A program made the translations under genes and the position numbers. Below the pieces are notes generated by a model. It had not been told where the DNA came from, did not search any database, and saw only the letters and a list, made by a program, of their open reading frames with translations. From Dromaius novaehollandiae (taxonomy: Eukaryota > Chordata > Aves > Casuariiformes > Dromaiidae): a stretch of DNA of 64,000 bases. Within the stretch, counting starts at the first letter, position 1. Each line of letters opens with the position of its first letter. Positions 44,901 through 59,900 of this stretch are shown in pieces. Location of the stretch: positions 61,046,841 to 61,110,840 of the forward strand of contig NC_088132.1 in the NCBI RefSeq assembly GCF_036370855.1, read 5' to 3'.

Positions 44901-47900
44901 CACCACCTTCAAAGGCCAGAGGTAGAAATTCTGACAGGGGTGAAGAATGCCTTGCAATGTCAGTCTCTGTTTACAGTGTGCTGATGTTATGATTTAGTTA
45001 AATCTTAAGTAGAGAAGGAGCATAAACTAAAACTAAGAAAAATATAAACAATTGTTGTTTGTGTTGTGGCAGTACCAGCAAACCGAGACTGAGAATACCC
45101 CTCTCTTTAGTCTCATACAAAATGAAGTCAATTGCGGTCTGCAGATACTTACGGTCTTAAACAAATGAGAGACAGGAGGAGATGGGAAGAGAAGGAGAGG
45201 CTTAGAAGGGTGATGCATTTTGCATACACTCATACAATCCAACAGTTATATCCTCAAGAATAAAATATGTATCTCTTGACACATGGTCCAGTGTGCTTAT
45301 AGTAACACATTAGAGCAAGCTGTTTTTATTTGAATATTTTAAGTAAAGCAAAATCCCTGCAAAGATTATCTGCAAGAGAATAATATGCATTCACGAGATT
45401 ATTCTGGATCTGATGAAAAATCATGTTCTAAATTATGTTTTGAGAGTCTTAATTGCTTTGATTCTATTTTATGTAGTATTTGTTGTAAATACAAGGCATT
45501 AAAAATATCAGAAACTGAACAGAATTAAAAATACTTCAAATCTTAAAGTAGATTAAAGCAAAACACTATACCAAACTGAGGCCTCAAATATAAAAAAGTC
45601 TATCTCAAAAACAACTAAAATGTTGATATTTGCTATTGGATGAGATAATCTGAACAGTTGTGTTATTAAGAATTTGGCACCACGCATATCCTAATATTGT
45701 GGCAGGGAATATAACATAGGAATATACATATGTGTAATTTATATTTATATATATATATGGATTCCTATATTTTAGGTGTATATATGTATATTATAATGTA
45801 TCATATAACCATATTTTATATTACATAAATGCTGTACATGCCTGCGTGCACCCGCACACACATGTATATATAAAGAAATGAAAAATATAGGAATCCTAGT
45901 ATAGTGTTAGGGAATCCTGCATCTAGATTATGAAGTACCGTAAAAAGTTAGCAATGGATGTTTTGTTTGCCTTCAGGTTTTTTTAATCTCAGAGGATATA
46001 ATGTTCCTTTCAAATTTTCAGATAAAAGGGAAGTTAAAATGTTTAATAGCCCCAAAACAATAAAGGAAATGATCATATGCAGTATTTTTGGAATTTGATA
46101 AAACCAGTTAGGATTTGTATTATTTTTGTGATTATCGCATCATGGATGCAAACATTATGTTTCACCAGACAATTTTAAAGAACTAATAGCTGTTGAATTA
46201 CCTCCTCAGGTTACGTGGTTTATGAGGTAACGTTCCAATTATTGCATCAGCATTAGCACTTTTTACTGGAAAAATCCTATTTCATGTGTTTATTTCCAAA
46301 CATGAACAGTAAGGTTTCCAAATCACTGCTTAGTAATACACTCAGTAGAATGCATCCTGTGCTGCAGTGGGGCAGGAAGAATTACTGTCAGCATAAACGG
46401 GTATAAAAAAAGAAAAAGTTTAGCAGATGTCTCTTACTAATGCCTTGTACATCTGTGGTAGCCTGGATTTCAGACTCGGTATACATCCTGTTATGGTCAA
46501 TGGGATCTGATGTAGTGCCCTTCTAAAAATCTGTCCACTTCTGAAGCATACAGTGTATTTCCCTGCTAAATAAGTTAAAACAAAAACCAGGTATTATAAT
46601 GTGATTGCTCTGTTTGCAGAGCCAGAATAGTAGTACCGAGTTGTGTTAACTTCATACCAGCTTCCCTATTCCATGTCCATGACTCGTCTCCTGCCAGTTT
46701 CTTATTTTCTTTTTCTGTTCAGTGTCTGTTTTCTTATAAACCTTTCCCCCATAAGTTGCACTTTTTTTCCTCAGATCATACTTCCTCTCTTGCTAGTTGC
46801 TGCTTTTCTACTTTTCAACAAGTTCCACCTTTTTACTGTAGTATAACTTCAAAATATGTCTTTGCTGTTTTGGGTCAGGCTCTGAAAGACTACTTGGAGC
46901 CAAATCAATTCCCACCCTTCCCTCCCCCCCCTCCTTCCCCCTATAGTAAACAATTTTTATTGGAATTTTTAACCATCACCTTTCTCTCCTAGAAAAGAAA
47001 AGAGAAAGTAAATGCTGTTTTTTGTTTTGTTTGTTTTCTACCAAGTGTCAAAGCAAACTAACACTTCTAGGAACAGAAACAGTGCCAGAATCAGATGCCA
47101 AGGTAAGACAATATATTTTTTTTATTCTCCACAAAATCTTTTCTCTAAAGAAATTATGTTTTCAAAATAAGCAAACTAAATCATCTTCATTTAGTGTCTA
47201 AAGCAGTCAGCTTTACTCTTCTTAACTTTGATTTATTTTGAAGTACGTTAGTGTCCAGCAAATGCTGAAAAGTTGCATTTACATATAGCAAAAAAGGTTA
47301 CTTGCAGTCTAGCCATGCAACCTGATAAATAACCAACATTAGCAGCAAAATGCAGCGGCATCTAACTTCTAATAGCCATTTGGACTAATTCTTAGTCAGT
47401 GTATGTGTCATTTGTGAAACTGTATATAGATACCTTTAATTTTACTCTGAAACGTCTTTCTTGGAAATGACTGTATTGTTTTTCCCCATTGGTGGATATC
47501 ATTAGGAAACTTATGTGCTTGAATTAGAAATGAATTGAGCAACATTGAGTGCATGAACTTGAATTCCTGGATCCCTCACATTTTTGAGAATATGGAAAAA
47601 GGCAATGTTGGCTCACTCTGTAGGTGTGTGTAAATTCTAAATATGAACCTGTAAAATAAAACCTATATGTGCACCCTGAATTTGGAAGAATATAAACAAT
47701 CAAACTTTTAGCTGGTTAGATAAAATTGTTAGGTTTTATAAATTTCCATCTTATGTGACTTCAGTAAGCATACTGAGAGAGTAGATTCAGTGTATTTGAC
47801 TGAATGATTAACAAAATTACTTTTCTTCAGGGATGTATCTGTTGAATACATTCAGATATTTACCCATTAATTACTAACATTAATCTCTAGCTAGTAATAA

Positions 47901-50900
47901 ACTTTTCTAAACCATTATTTACTCTAAATAAATAAAAAATAAAGATGTATAATTCAAATGTATAAAATACAGTATTTTTCTCTTTTTAGAACTCTGAATG
48001 AAATCCTAGAAATAGAAATAAATTTTGTATCATTTTAGTTGGGCATAGACTCAGGATTTTTTGTTTCTTTGCAGCTTTACTAAAGCACATTGTACCATGT
48101 AATTAATACTCTTAAATTCTACTGTGGAGTTGTGCTTTTCTTGAAAGCTGTCAAAGCAAGACAGTGATGAAATGGAGTTGGAAGGTCAGATTGTACTTCG
48201 TGATAGAAAATAGGGAGGAGAGGAAAAGGTTGTGTTAGACCCACTGTCAGCACTTTTGTGTGATCATATTACTGTCCTAACAGTCACATGTATTTTATTG
48301 GAAGCTGTAGGTTTTTCTTTGCTGCAGACCTTGTCACCAGTGTTTATCCCTTAATCACTTGAAGATTATAATCATGCAGTGTGCTCTGTGTGGTTTTATG
48401 CTTTACATTTGGGGACTGATTCTAGTCTACAATTTAATGGTATACATAATAAGCAGCATATTTTCATGGGAATATATATAGGGTATAACAGAGATGTCTG
48501 ATATACTTTTTTGCTGTATGTCCTTTCTGTTGAAAAGAGTGTCCTTGATTTAAGGTTGCTGAATGGTGGTATTAATTTATTTGTATGTTTTAAGTCCAGT
48601 TATTGGAATATCCAAAACATTTTGTACATACTTTTACTATACAGTTTAAAGAATGAGCTGAGGGTGTTCTCAGAAGTAGTGCTGTAGTATTACAGAAGTG
48701 TTGACACTAGCTGATATAGAAAATACAAAATATTTGATGTTTAATTTTTTTTTCTTTTTCCCTCTCTGCCTAAAACTTTAAAACTTTTAAAGATGCACTC
48801 TTAAAAGTTATTTTGAGTAGTGAAAAGCCAAACTATAGTTGTCAATTCTTGGTGTTTTTTTATTTTGAAATCCTGCATGATGATTCTTAGCACATTTTTT
48901 TCTTGACTATTTTTTTTTTTAGGTGGCAAAAAGCCAACTGCAATCTGCAGTACCTTTTATGGAATGATTGACCATAAAAACAGTACACTTTTAATTAAGC
49001 ATGCTTCATTTCTTATCAGATTACTAGTTTGTAATATGTACATGTATTATATAATCTATTTAAAAAATATTTTGTAAGTATAGCCCCCAATTTCAGGAAG
49101 TGGAATAGTAATAATGCGTTCTTCTTTCTCCAGAATTTGTTAAAATATTAAAGTAAGTACTTTTTTTAAATCAAAGGTTGTTTAGGTTTTTTCCTTTGAT
49201 AACCCTTCCTGGATTGGTGTTTTGTCTTATTGCTCCTGTATTTTCAGTGATTACAGTGAGTTAGAGCAGTAGTTCCTAAGCATTTTTTTGTGGAGTCCAC
49301 ATATGTAGTTTTGATAGGTATCATCTTCAGCTCTTGGTTATTTGGAAGATAAGCTTTTGTTTAATCATTACACACATCAACTGAAGTCCATTTAACCTTC
49401 AGCATGTATATCAGCCATACATCTAGGAAGGAGTATGTGAAGTATTGTCATTGCTTCTAGTGGCTCATCTTCAGTTGCAATTGTCTGATATTGTAGAGGA
49501 AATGAAGGAAAAAATCCAACTGTGAAGGCTTCTGATTTACCCCTTCTGAAAAAAAGAACAAATAAGTTTTGTGATACCTGTAAATAGGTGCTCTTTTGTT
49601 TTTTGCTGTATAAAGCTAATAAATGAATTTTTATCCCATTCTACCTCATTTAACTCCAACGCAACTCAGCACACTTCAAGAGAAGCTTTTTTTTTTTTTT
49701 TGTTATACAGCTTTCCTTGTTAATGACGCGAGTGAAAGCTTTAACAGCAGAGTATAATCAATGGCAAAAAAGAAGTCCTGAAAGTAAGTTTTCTGTTTCT
49801 TTTGGGGTTTTTTGTTTTTAATATGTATTACAGCTTAAAAGTTTATGAGTATACCTTACATTTACAAAGTATCTTTCATCTAGGCATCTTAGACTGAACA
49901 TATGTTTAATATATTTGTTGCTCATATTATTATGCAATAAGTACTTAAAAACAAAATGAAATGCTTCCATAGTAGCAGATATGTTTCCTTTCTGGTTGTT
50001 ACACTATATTCTTTGAGCACCTCAGTCCTCGAAGTGAATTATCCTATGACTTAATCCTTTGATTCTGGACAAATGAATGCATAATTCCTACCATTTATCA
50101 ATCAGTTAAAGGGAAAATAAGTGCTGGCAGATCTCTGAAAACATTTTGTCCTAAATCACAGAAGTGCATTATACTGTTACTTTTCTTCAGGTTTGTCCTT
50201 TCTGTGATTGTTTCTTCTCCATCTTTTATCTGTTCTTCCTTTTTAGGATAGAACTACCTTGGAAAACAAACTTGTCTTTATGTTGTCTTTTAAGAACCCA
50301 GTATACTTTTAATTTTTGCAAGTACTAATAACAAACTCAACAGTAGTTCACTCAAACATATTTTTATCCATGCTTTTTTTAAAAAAACTAGTATTTCACA
50401 GAAGTGTGTTGTATTGTGATGTGCTAGCTGAAACTTTCAAGTAAACCTTTGGTGGTAAACCCACTACAGTGTAATAAAATGTCTAGCTTGGATTTAACAG
50501 GGTTCAGAGATTCCAGATCAAGAAAAAGTGATAAAAGACACTTCAGCATATTGTAACCACACAGGAATCCAGATCACTTGTTCATCCTGAGAAGCAGAAA
50601 CCGCTGAGACAAATGATAACTCTTTTATAGTTGTCAGTCTCATCAGTCAAAACATAAATTCCTCAGTTCTTGAAGATGCCTTCTATACAAAGCATCAGTG
50701 CTAACTGGTGTTGCTGCATTGCATGACTGATGTGTCCAGGCATAGTGAAAATAAAACCATTCAGAACTGAAGTGCAGGTAAAGTAATGTGGTCTTTCAGG
50801 TGTTCCATTTGGAGACTCATGAAACAGTTTATGTTGAACTGTCATTAGTGTTCTAGCAGTCAGTTCTATGTCTACTGTCAAGGACCCTTTGGCATCTTTC

Positions 50901-53900
50901 AACCTGGCAAAATTTATTGGTGTAACTCTACTGTCTGCGTATCCATACATTGACCCATTAGAATGTTTTTGTGCCAGAATCTTGTCCTTTTTAGCATTTC
51001 CAAAATGATAGGAATGTGACAGAGACAGCAAATGGAGATTTCCAATATTTTGTAACCTGGCCAAATTGGAATGTGTTTTCAGAGGAATGTTAAAGTTGCT
51101 TCTCCAGCTTCTGTCAAAGTTTATCTATGTGCTACATAGCATATGATCAAATAATAGGAGTTGAAAAAAATGTAAATATTTCTTCTTTCTTAGAAATAGG
51201 TATTGCTGCTTTGTTGGAACAAATCTATAGTTCACATGCTTTGTTAGCCTGTCTCTAAGAATGGTCAGTCGAGGTGTGTAGACCAAAAGTATGAAATTGA
51301 ATTTGGAAATACTGTTTGACTGCTGTTTCTGAATAAGCTGCTGACTTACGAAGCTGCAGATGAATCGAAAGCACTTGTAATTTTTATCTGGGTAAAATAA
51401 CTTCAGATGTTGCGTTTTGTTACTAGAATATGTAATCTGTTTAAATTTTAAGCTATTTGCTTAAAAATATTCTTGGGGCATACCTATTTTTATTGGCTTG
51501 CTGAGTTGCTTGGCTCAAACATTCTAATTTGTTCCCAGGTAATAAGATTTATTATTAGAAATCTTAATTTTATACTGGATAAATGATCTGTGCATATTAT
51601 GATATGAATAATTTATCATTTTGCAGTCAAAGCTTTGTCTTTATAAGTTCTCTTTTTGGCTACTTTTCTGAGGGAAAGAAAACGAGGTTCCTTAAAGAAT
51701 TTGTATGAAATTATAGTGGTTGTATGAAAATGGAGAGTCTGATGGGCTTAAATCTTTCGTGTTGGCTTTACATCTTGGCTTTTTTCTACCTATTGTTTGT
51801 TTTCAAGGAGGAGTTGCTTAATTGGAAACATTGTCTGAAAGAACATAAATAGGAATAGTAGAAATATTGGTTTCATACAATTTACTTAGAGCATGAATGT
51901 CAGGCTGTCTTGCTACTTTGGTTTCTGTTTTTAGTAATGGCCAGTACAATTCTTGTAAATGAGAGTCTGTCAGCATTTCCATTTTAAACCATATTTTCAG
52001 AGGTTATAACTTGGCAGTTCTAAACTTCATTGGGCACAATCTTGGCAAATGGGCTTAAATCCACAATGCGAATTTTTTTTATTTTTGCAAAGCTTTTACT
52101 TTAGTCTTTTGTTCTTTCTCAATTTCTGATACTATTTATGTAGCTCTAGAGCTGCCAGATCAGCTAAAATAAAACTTTTTAACAAGCATTTGGCTCTTAA
52201 AAATAGAATTTAACTTTTACCTTTGCAGAATAAAAAAGTGGAAGCAACCTTTTTTTTTTTTTTTTAGCTTTATAAAACAGTTGTGGTCTCTGTCTAACTT
52301 CTGTTTTACTTCGCAAACTATCAATATTCTGCCAAATTCCTCTTATTTTAACAAGTAGGAGTTTCTGTGTAAAGACATGCATAGTAGTTGCTCTTGTATT
52401 CTTAGCATCTGGTATTATTTTGCCTAGTAATTGTACTACGTATCAGTAGACTATTTTTCGTGACATTCATTCGATTTTTGCAACCTACATTTGCAAGTGT
52501 AATGAATCATAACTGAAAAAAAACTTTAAATGATAGTAGATACAGCAGCCTGTGTACTTTGCAGTAGTGGCTGCCATAAGTATACTGCCTCAGCATCTTA
52601 TGATCTGCACTGACTCTTCACTGAAGTAAGTCTTGGTGAAGGGATCAACTCTGATACTGATATTCTAGCCGCTGAAGAGGCTGCCTTGACACCTGTAACT
52701 GACAGAGCTGGGAACCAAATGAACATAACAGGGTTAATGATTCTTTCCTGGGAAGATGTGCCTCCTAGTCTAATAGTTTCACAGCCTTCAGTATTACTGG
52801 GGATCATATGCTTAGAGCAAGCTATTTAAAACTCAAGTGTTAGAAAATAATAGTGGAAATTCGTAACTTAAGATAGTGATGGTTCGTGATCATCACAGGA
52901 AAAAAAGTTTTATGGGATTCTTCAGATATGCCAGTGACTAATGCAAATATTTAATTTACTCATTATAATTATAATATACATTATAATAACATATTAATAA
53001 TAGCTCTATTTAATTTGAATAAAAGCCTATCAATGAATTTGATCCCGCATATATAGGCTATTAATGTCATTAAAGAAATCTTGCTGTAATAATAGCACTG
53101 ACCACTACTTCCTGTAGTGCTTAAAAACAAGCTGATTATGAATACTCTACTCAAATTTTGTGTTAAGATTTAGAGATAGTAATTTTCTGACTAAAAGAGG
53201 TTTTACTCTCATTGTTACATGTAACAATGCATTTTGAGCTCAAGTTTCACCAGTTTTCATCTCTGAACAAACAGTGCTGTTAAGACTATTAATTTAAGTT
53301 TTCTCAAAGTTTGTGGAGATTTAAAACTACTATAAAATTACTTCATCAAAAATGGTACTTTTATTGTTCTTAGGAAACCTTTAATACTTTATATGAAGGT
53401 TAAGGATTTTCCTTTTTGTTAAAGAGAGTTTTTATCAGTAATTGCTTTTGTTAAGATTAGATATTTGAAGCCCAAACTTGGATAAAAATACCCCCATGAT
53501 GTTAAAATTTAAATCTGTTAGAGTAGCTGTTATTCTTTTAATAGAAAGATTCAAATGCTTCACTTTTTCTGAAGTCATGCATTTATGCAGATGCTGAAAG
53601 TTGTCATGGGTTTCAAAATTGGTTGAGAAGTGATTGGAGTCCATTGAAGGCTATTAAGTACAGCAATTCATTTTTTATTCAGAAAGTCCATGAGCTAGGT
53701 TCTGCAGAAGCATTCTGCAGAAATATCACCACATGCTCAGATAATACAGTATTTTCCCTGGAGTACTGCTGTTTTCCAGGGTTGGCCTAGCTGGGCCTCT
53801 CATCTTCTTACATATAGCTGTTCTTGTGAATAGTGAGGATGGTGGTGTACTTTGTCAATTCTTTGAATCTGGTGGGTTTTACAATTCTTTTCAAGCAGTG

Positions 53901-56900
53901 GAGAAGTGCTGGAGTACTGAAACCTAAGACACTCACTTGATCTCTTAGTTTTTAAACAAAAAAAATCCACATACGCACCCCAAACCAACTCTCTTCTTGG
54001 AATAACACTTACCTCTTTGTAAAATGTAATGTATTTTTGTTACAAATGAAGTCTTAAGTAAGAAGGTCAGCAGCATCTTGGGCTGTATCAGGAGAATCAT
54101 CACCAGCAGCTCAAGGGAGGCGATCCCTCCCCTCTGCTCAGCACTGATGAGACACATCTGGAGTGCTGTGTCCAGTTCTCGGCTCCCCAGTACAGGAGGG
54201 ACATGGGTATGCTGGAACGAGTCCAGTGAATGACTGTGAAGATGATTAAGGGCCTGGAGACTCTGTCAAATGAGCAGAGGCTGAGCAAGTGAGGATTATT
54301 TAGCCTGGAAGGCTCAGAGGAGGATTTTATCAAAGTGTATAAATACCTGATGGGAAGGTGTAAGGAAGATAGAGCCAGACTCTTCTCAGTGGTACCCAGT
54401 GACAGGAGAAGAAGCAATGGGCACAAACTGAAAGACAGGAAATTCCATTTAAACTTGAGAAAACATTTTTACTCTTGAGGGTGGTCAAACACAAGCAAAC
54501 AAGCAAGCAGATTTCCCAGAGAGGTTGTGGAGTTTCCATCCTTGGAGACAGTCAAAATCCAACTGGACATGGTCCTGAGCAACCTACTCTAGGTCACCCT
54601 GCTTCGAGCAGGGGGTATTGGACTAGATGATCTCCAGAGGGCCCTTCCAACCTTAGCTAGTCTGTGATTTTGTGAAATTCTGTGAAATATCTTGCCATCT
54701 ATATGACTTAGATTTGAAAATATTTGCAAAATGTTGGCATCTGGACTGTAGAAAACGTGGCTAAATTTTCTGATCAAATAAGTTTTAATAATGTTATGAA
54801 AGTGTGGATATGCAATGAAAAATTGGTTTACCTCAGGTCACAGAGAAAAGTGGTATTAAAATAATACTCATCCTTCTCAGTGTTCTTTAATCATTTGATG
54901 AGCCTGTTTTTATGAGGAATTGCAAGACTGGTTTAATTTCCCCCAGTGATAATGTTGATAGAATCCCTTCCACTGAAAAAATCAGGCTTGCGTATCTTGT
55001 TAAATGTAAAGTATGACTGCACTTTATATTTCAGCACTACATACCTGAGCTAGCTGAGGTATAAAAAATAACCCAGAAACCTTAACACAGCACTTTCAAT
55101 TCAGTTTATTTTACTGGAAAGTGACAGTAGAGTAGCCCAGCAGGACACCATGAAATATGGTTAAACTGCTTCTGATAGCCAAGCTGGTTTTTTAGGAGCT
55201 ACGTGAGTTTGTCTCTAACCATACTGTTTTTCAGTATAAACAAGTCTGTTATACAATGCAAAAAGAAAATTAATTTTATTTTTCAGTAATTTCTACCAAT
55301 CCAGATGTACTGGTAGCATTAGGAAAAGAAGAGGTAAGTCTCTTTTTTTGCTAACGGATATTAATTTTCTGGTTTTTTTTTTTTTTTTGAAAAAGCAAGA
55401 AAAGTATATACAATTCCTGTATTTTTCTATTACTTAGCTTGTGATGGGCTACTGCTAAGATATTGTGCATGCTTCTTTAAGCTTTGTAGTTTTTTTAATG
55501 TTTTTCTTCCTCTGAATTATGTTGTAATTACTAAAGTTTCCTAGTTGTAATGAATGACTTTTTTAAGCAGAAGTTTTTCTGTATTGCATTTCATACTTCA
55601 TATAAAATAATGTAACATTATATGTTGCACAGAAGAGTCGGTATTCTTAGATCCTAGATTTCTGTGGGAGTAGTCAGCAAATATTTTGTTGAGCTCTTCT
55701 AGACATGGAGGAAAGGGCAAATCAAGACTATATTAGCAGTAGTGTTACATTATATTGGTTGACCATTGATATGTAACAGTAGCTGAGAATATTCGTGTGG
55801 TATGGTATTGAAATAGTCATACATAGGCCAATAAATGAAGATACATTAAGATTATGAGCTATTTAAAAATAGTCTTGCTTCACTTACTTTTTTGGTTTTT
55901 TTCATAGCGGCTTTCCTCCCTCTAGAGTCATTCATATCAGGGAACCCAACTGTTACTAAAAGCCATTGTTAACAAGGTGATTGGTTACATACTTTCATCC
56001 GAGTCTGTTGCCATGGCGTGTGTTGTCTGCTGTCCCATTTTGTGACTTAATTTGTTGAGGGTTCCAATTTTTTTCAGATATTGCACGTATAAAACACATG
56101 TTTCTGTAAAATATTTTCAGAATTTTTATTTGTTTGAGCAAAATATAAAGCAGTTCTTATAACTTGCATAAAAGGAGACAAAATATGCCAAAAGATTCCG
56201 AATCACAGCAGTATCCCTAACTCGTTAGAGAGACGTAACCTATTAGGATGAAAGATCCAGCCCAATGAGGTGTACTTTCCCTATGGACTGCTTTTGGCTG
56301 CCATAGTCTCAATGTATTTCTCCCTCTTTACTCTCCGAGTATGTTCATACTAGTGACAGTCACTTAATTCATGAATGCAATCAATTTTTCCTTGCAGCAT
56401 CTTTGTTTTGGAGTGCATTTTTTTTGTTGTTTGTGCTGAAGGTTTTTCCTCCTCAGTGGTTCATCAGATTAGATGAGCAGTTCATGTGAATGCTCCGTAA
56501 TCTGCTTCAGCTAAAATGAGCTAGGTTATGTTAAGGAGCCTCAGTAAGACATTAATGAGCAACTGGGGACAGTAATATTTAAATTTTAAATTAGCGTGTT
56601 ACTCTATAGCAATATTTTCTTAGGAAATTACAGATAATTTTGGCTCTCTTTAAAACTGGCTTCATATATCAGATACAGATATAACCTTACATAGCATAAA
56701 CACTAGAGACTTAGCTATCTGTAAACTGTAGGTTTGTTTTTCACTTTTTTTATAGTTGCAGAAAGTAAAGAATGATCTTGAAGTGGTGCTGTCAACAGTT
56801 CAATCAAAGAACAAAAAACTGAGAGAAGATCTGAAAAGGTAATACAATAATTAGGATTTATAAATGCGTTAACCTTTTTTTGCAAAGTATTGTTTTGCTT

Positions 56901-59900
56901 GTCCAGGAAAACTATCCGTTCTATTTCCTACTTTTCATGTTTCAAAGAGAACAGCAGTGGCATGAGGAACAGCAGCAGATAGTAGATGCTCTTAATGGAA
57001 TTGAAGAAGAGATGAAAAACCAAGTTGTACAGTTTTCTGAAAAAAGGTATTTCTATAGGGTTGAGTTTTTCCTATTGAAGAATTTAAATATTAACAGGAG
57101 AAAATAAGTAGTCAAAATCTTAAAAACATACTACTTATTTGGTAAAATAAATCAAATAACTCAGTAATACATATTTGAAACGTATAGAAAATATTGCTAC
57201 AATCTGCTTATAGTCTGTGATTCAAGATGTTGATCTTAAAACAATAGAAAATACGGATTTTTTTAACTGATTTTTTTTATTATTTTATTGGATTTGATGT
57301 TCTGTTGGTATGTTTTCACTATTATATTGGATACTAGAACATTTCAAGAACTGAAAAATAAAATGCTGAAACTAAGGACATATAAGGAAGAACTCTTGAA
57401 TGCTTTGGGTGAGTTCCTAGAAGAGCATTTTCCCCTTCCAGAAGAAGATGGAAGTGCTAAAAAGAAGAAAAAGGTACGTTTTTTCTTTAAAAAAAAAAAA
57501 AATATATATATATATATGTTTTTTAGAGAGAGTGTGTGTATACATACATATATTAAAAATTGGAATATTCACTTTATTTAATTAGATGTAATACTTTTTT
57601 AAAGCCACTGACATAGAAACTTCACTTATATTTTGAAATAAAAGTAGTTCTTTTAGCTGATCCTTTATGTTTAGTTGATATTTTTCAAGTTTGTATTATT
57701 TAAGGCTGTTCCCAACTGGATATTTTCCTTTTTAATGCACATATCCTTTACCCAATAAGATGCATAGCAATGTATTGTGTTTCTTACTGGACTCAAAGTT
57801 GTGCCAAATTTAGAAATGGTGAGCAGTTTACTCTAAATTGTTCCACATTTTTTCTTACTGGACTAGTCAAGTGGATTCATATTTTCCTTGGCAAAGCAAA
57901 TTTTAATTGTCTAACAATGTTTCTGGAACAATAATAAGGACAAGTGTTTATAATTAGAGTGTAGTTTAGAATGTTAACCATCAGTTTCCTGTTCAGGCAA
58001 ACTGGGCCAGAAACTATCTTAAAACTTTAGGGAAAATAGGCAGCCAGGGAGTATTTTGCATAATAAATTCAAAGTCTGCAGTAAAAATAAACCTTTCACC
58101 ATTACTATTTAAAAGAGTAGTTACAAAAAAGCTGCAGAAAAGGTGGGATTTGATTTGGCTTTCAGACACACTTAAAAACACAGGACTGAAAGGATGTCTT
58201 GAATCCAGTTCCCTGTTATTGCAGACAACCACATAATATAATTTCTTTAATACTCTGATTGAGCTCCATTTAAAAACTAAATATTTTTTGTTACTACTGT
58301 TCCTGTTGGAGTTTTAGGGCCTCGGTACTCTTGTTAGAAACAGTCTCCTAATTTCCAGTCTAAATTTATTCACATCTAGCACAGATCCATTTATTCTTAT
58401 GCCAGTATTGTCCTTAGAATAGTTCTCTTTCTTGTGTTTACTCCTCCTGATATAATTATAGACGGCAGTCATATTCCTTCTCATTCTTTGCTTTGTGAAG
58501 TGAACTAGCAAAGCTTTCCTGTTCTCTTCTTGTAAGATAGCTTTTCAATTCCCTGCATTATCCTAATGCTCCTTTTCTGTATTTGCTTCCATTTGAATTC
58601 ATCTTCTTTGGAAACTGGAAGAAAGCAGTATTATAAACAAAACATTAGTACCTCATAGTTTCATAAACAGCTAATTGCACTCCTGTATTTTTCTTCATGT
58701 TGTTTCAACTGATGAACCCTGAACTTAAAATAAAAATACTTATTTTAAGGGGGAATTGCATGATCTTGCACATAGAAACATCAAATGCAGTCTTAGAAAT
58801 ATGACATCCGTTTTTGAGGTCATTCCCATATTCCTCTATTTCAGTTCTTCTGAATATCAGTGCCTCCCAGTTTCCTGCTGTTGCTAAGTATGATCACCCC
58901 TACATTTTGTGCCATTATTAAATTTAAGAAATTAAAAATTCAGGGGCTTCATTAGTAGTCATTTTTCAATCATGTTTCCTATTTTTTAGCCCAATTTTTA
59001 CCTTGATCTAGAAAAATCTGTTTAGGTCATTTTTCTTCCAGGAAACTATAAGGCTAGTCTGTGATTATCAGTTTTTTGTAAACCTGTTGCATTTTCTGCA
59101 TTTCAAGCAGTTGTCCATTTATTTCCATATATGTTGTTACTTTCTTTAAAAAAAATTCCTTTAACAAGATACACCAATTCATTTACTACTATATCTGTGA
59201 AGTCATAGAAAAATTTAGGCTGGGAGTGACCTCTGCAGGTCTTCTGGTCCAACCCCATCATTAGAGTAGGGCCAGCTTCAAAGTTAGATGAAGTTGCTCG
59301 GGGTTATATTCAGCAGAGTTTTAAATAGGAGAAGTGGAGAATTCATGTATGTGCTTCAGAATGCTGAAATAGATTGCATCTCATTTATCCCACCCCAGCC
59401 CCAAGCAAAACAAACTCTTTGATTTTTTTTTTTTTTTTTTTTTTGTTTCCCTTGGCCTCAGTTATAATGACTGACTGTTAGAACTTCTTTCTTATTAGTT
59501 GCCCTGCCTTTATCTTTTTCCATGTAATTTTCCTTACTAAAATCTAAGGAAAAAAATAACTGCCCCAGGTCTTTGAGATTAATCAACCCTTACCCTGCTC
59601 ACAGTAGCTCACCATCTACAATTAAAATAAATTTTACTTTTTACACAAATCAATTTGATAAATTTCCATGCCAGGTTTTTACCTTTTGTTAGTTTTATTC
59701 ATGTATTTCCTGAACTCTAAAACATAGTTTTATTTCTCTGATCGGTGGTCTTTTTTTTCCTTCTAAACCTTGTGAATTCATAGCTTCTTCTATCTCTTTT
59801 GACTCAATTTGATCTCACCTGCCTAGCAACAGGTCCCCTATGAACTGCATTTAAAGTGATTAGTTAATCACTGGGAAGGCAGGAGGGGCAGCCTTTTTTA

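Larger units (their letters stand above)
49784..55286 (+). other. CENPK: CENPK intron 4 (5.5 kb)
   Basis: The largest complete CENPK intron. It contains a clear CR1 copy at 54056–54688, a long unexplained minus-strand reading frame at 50582–51124 and a poly-T tract at 52250–52265. Confidence 0.75.

Noticed and set aside
54100-54426. 108-codon minus-strand frame
   Set aside because: It is the antisense of the CR1 copy and has no independent support.
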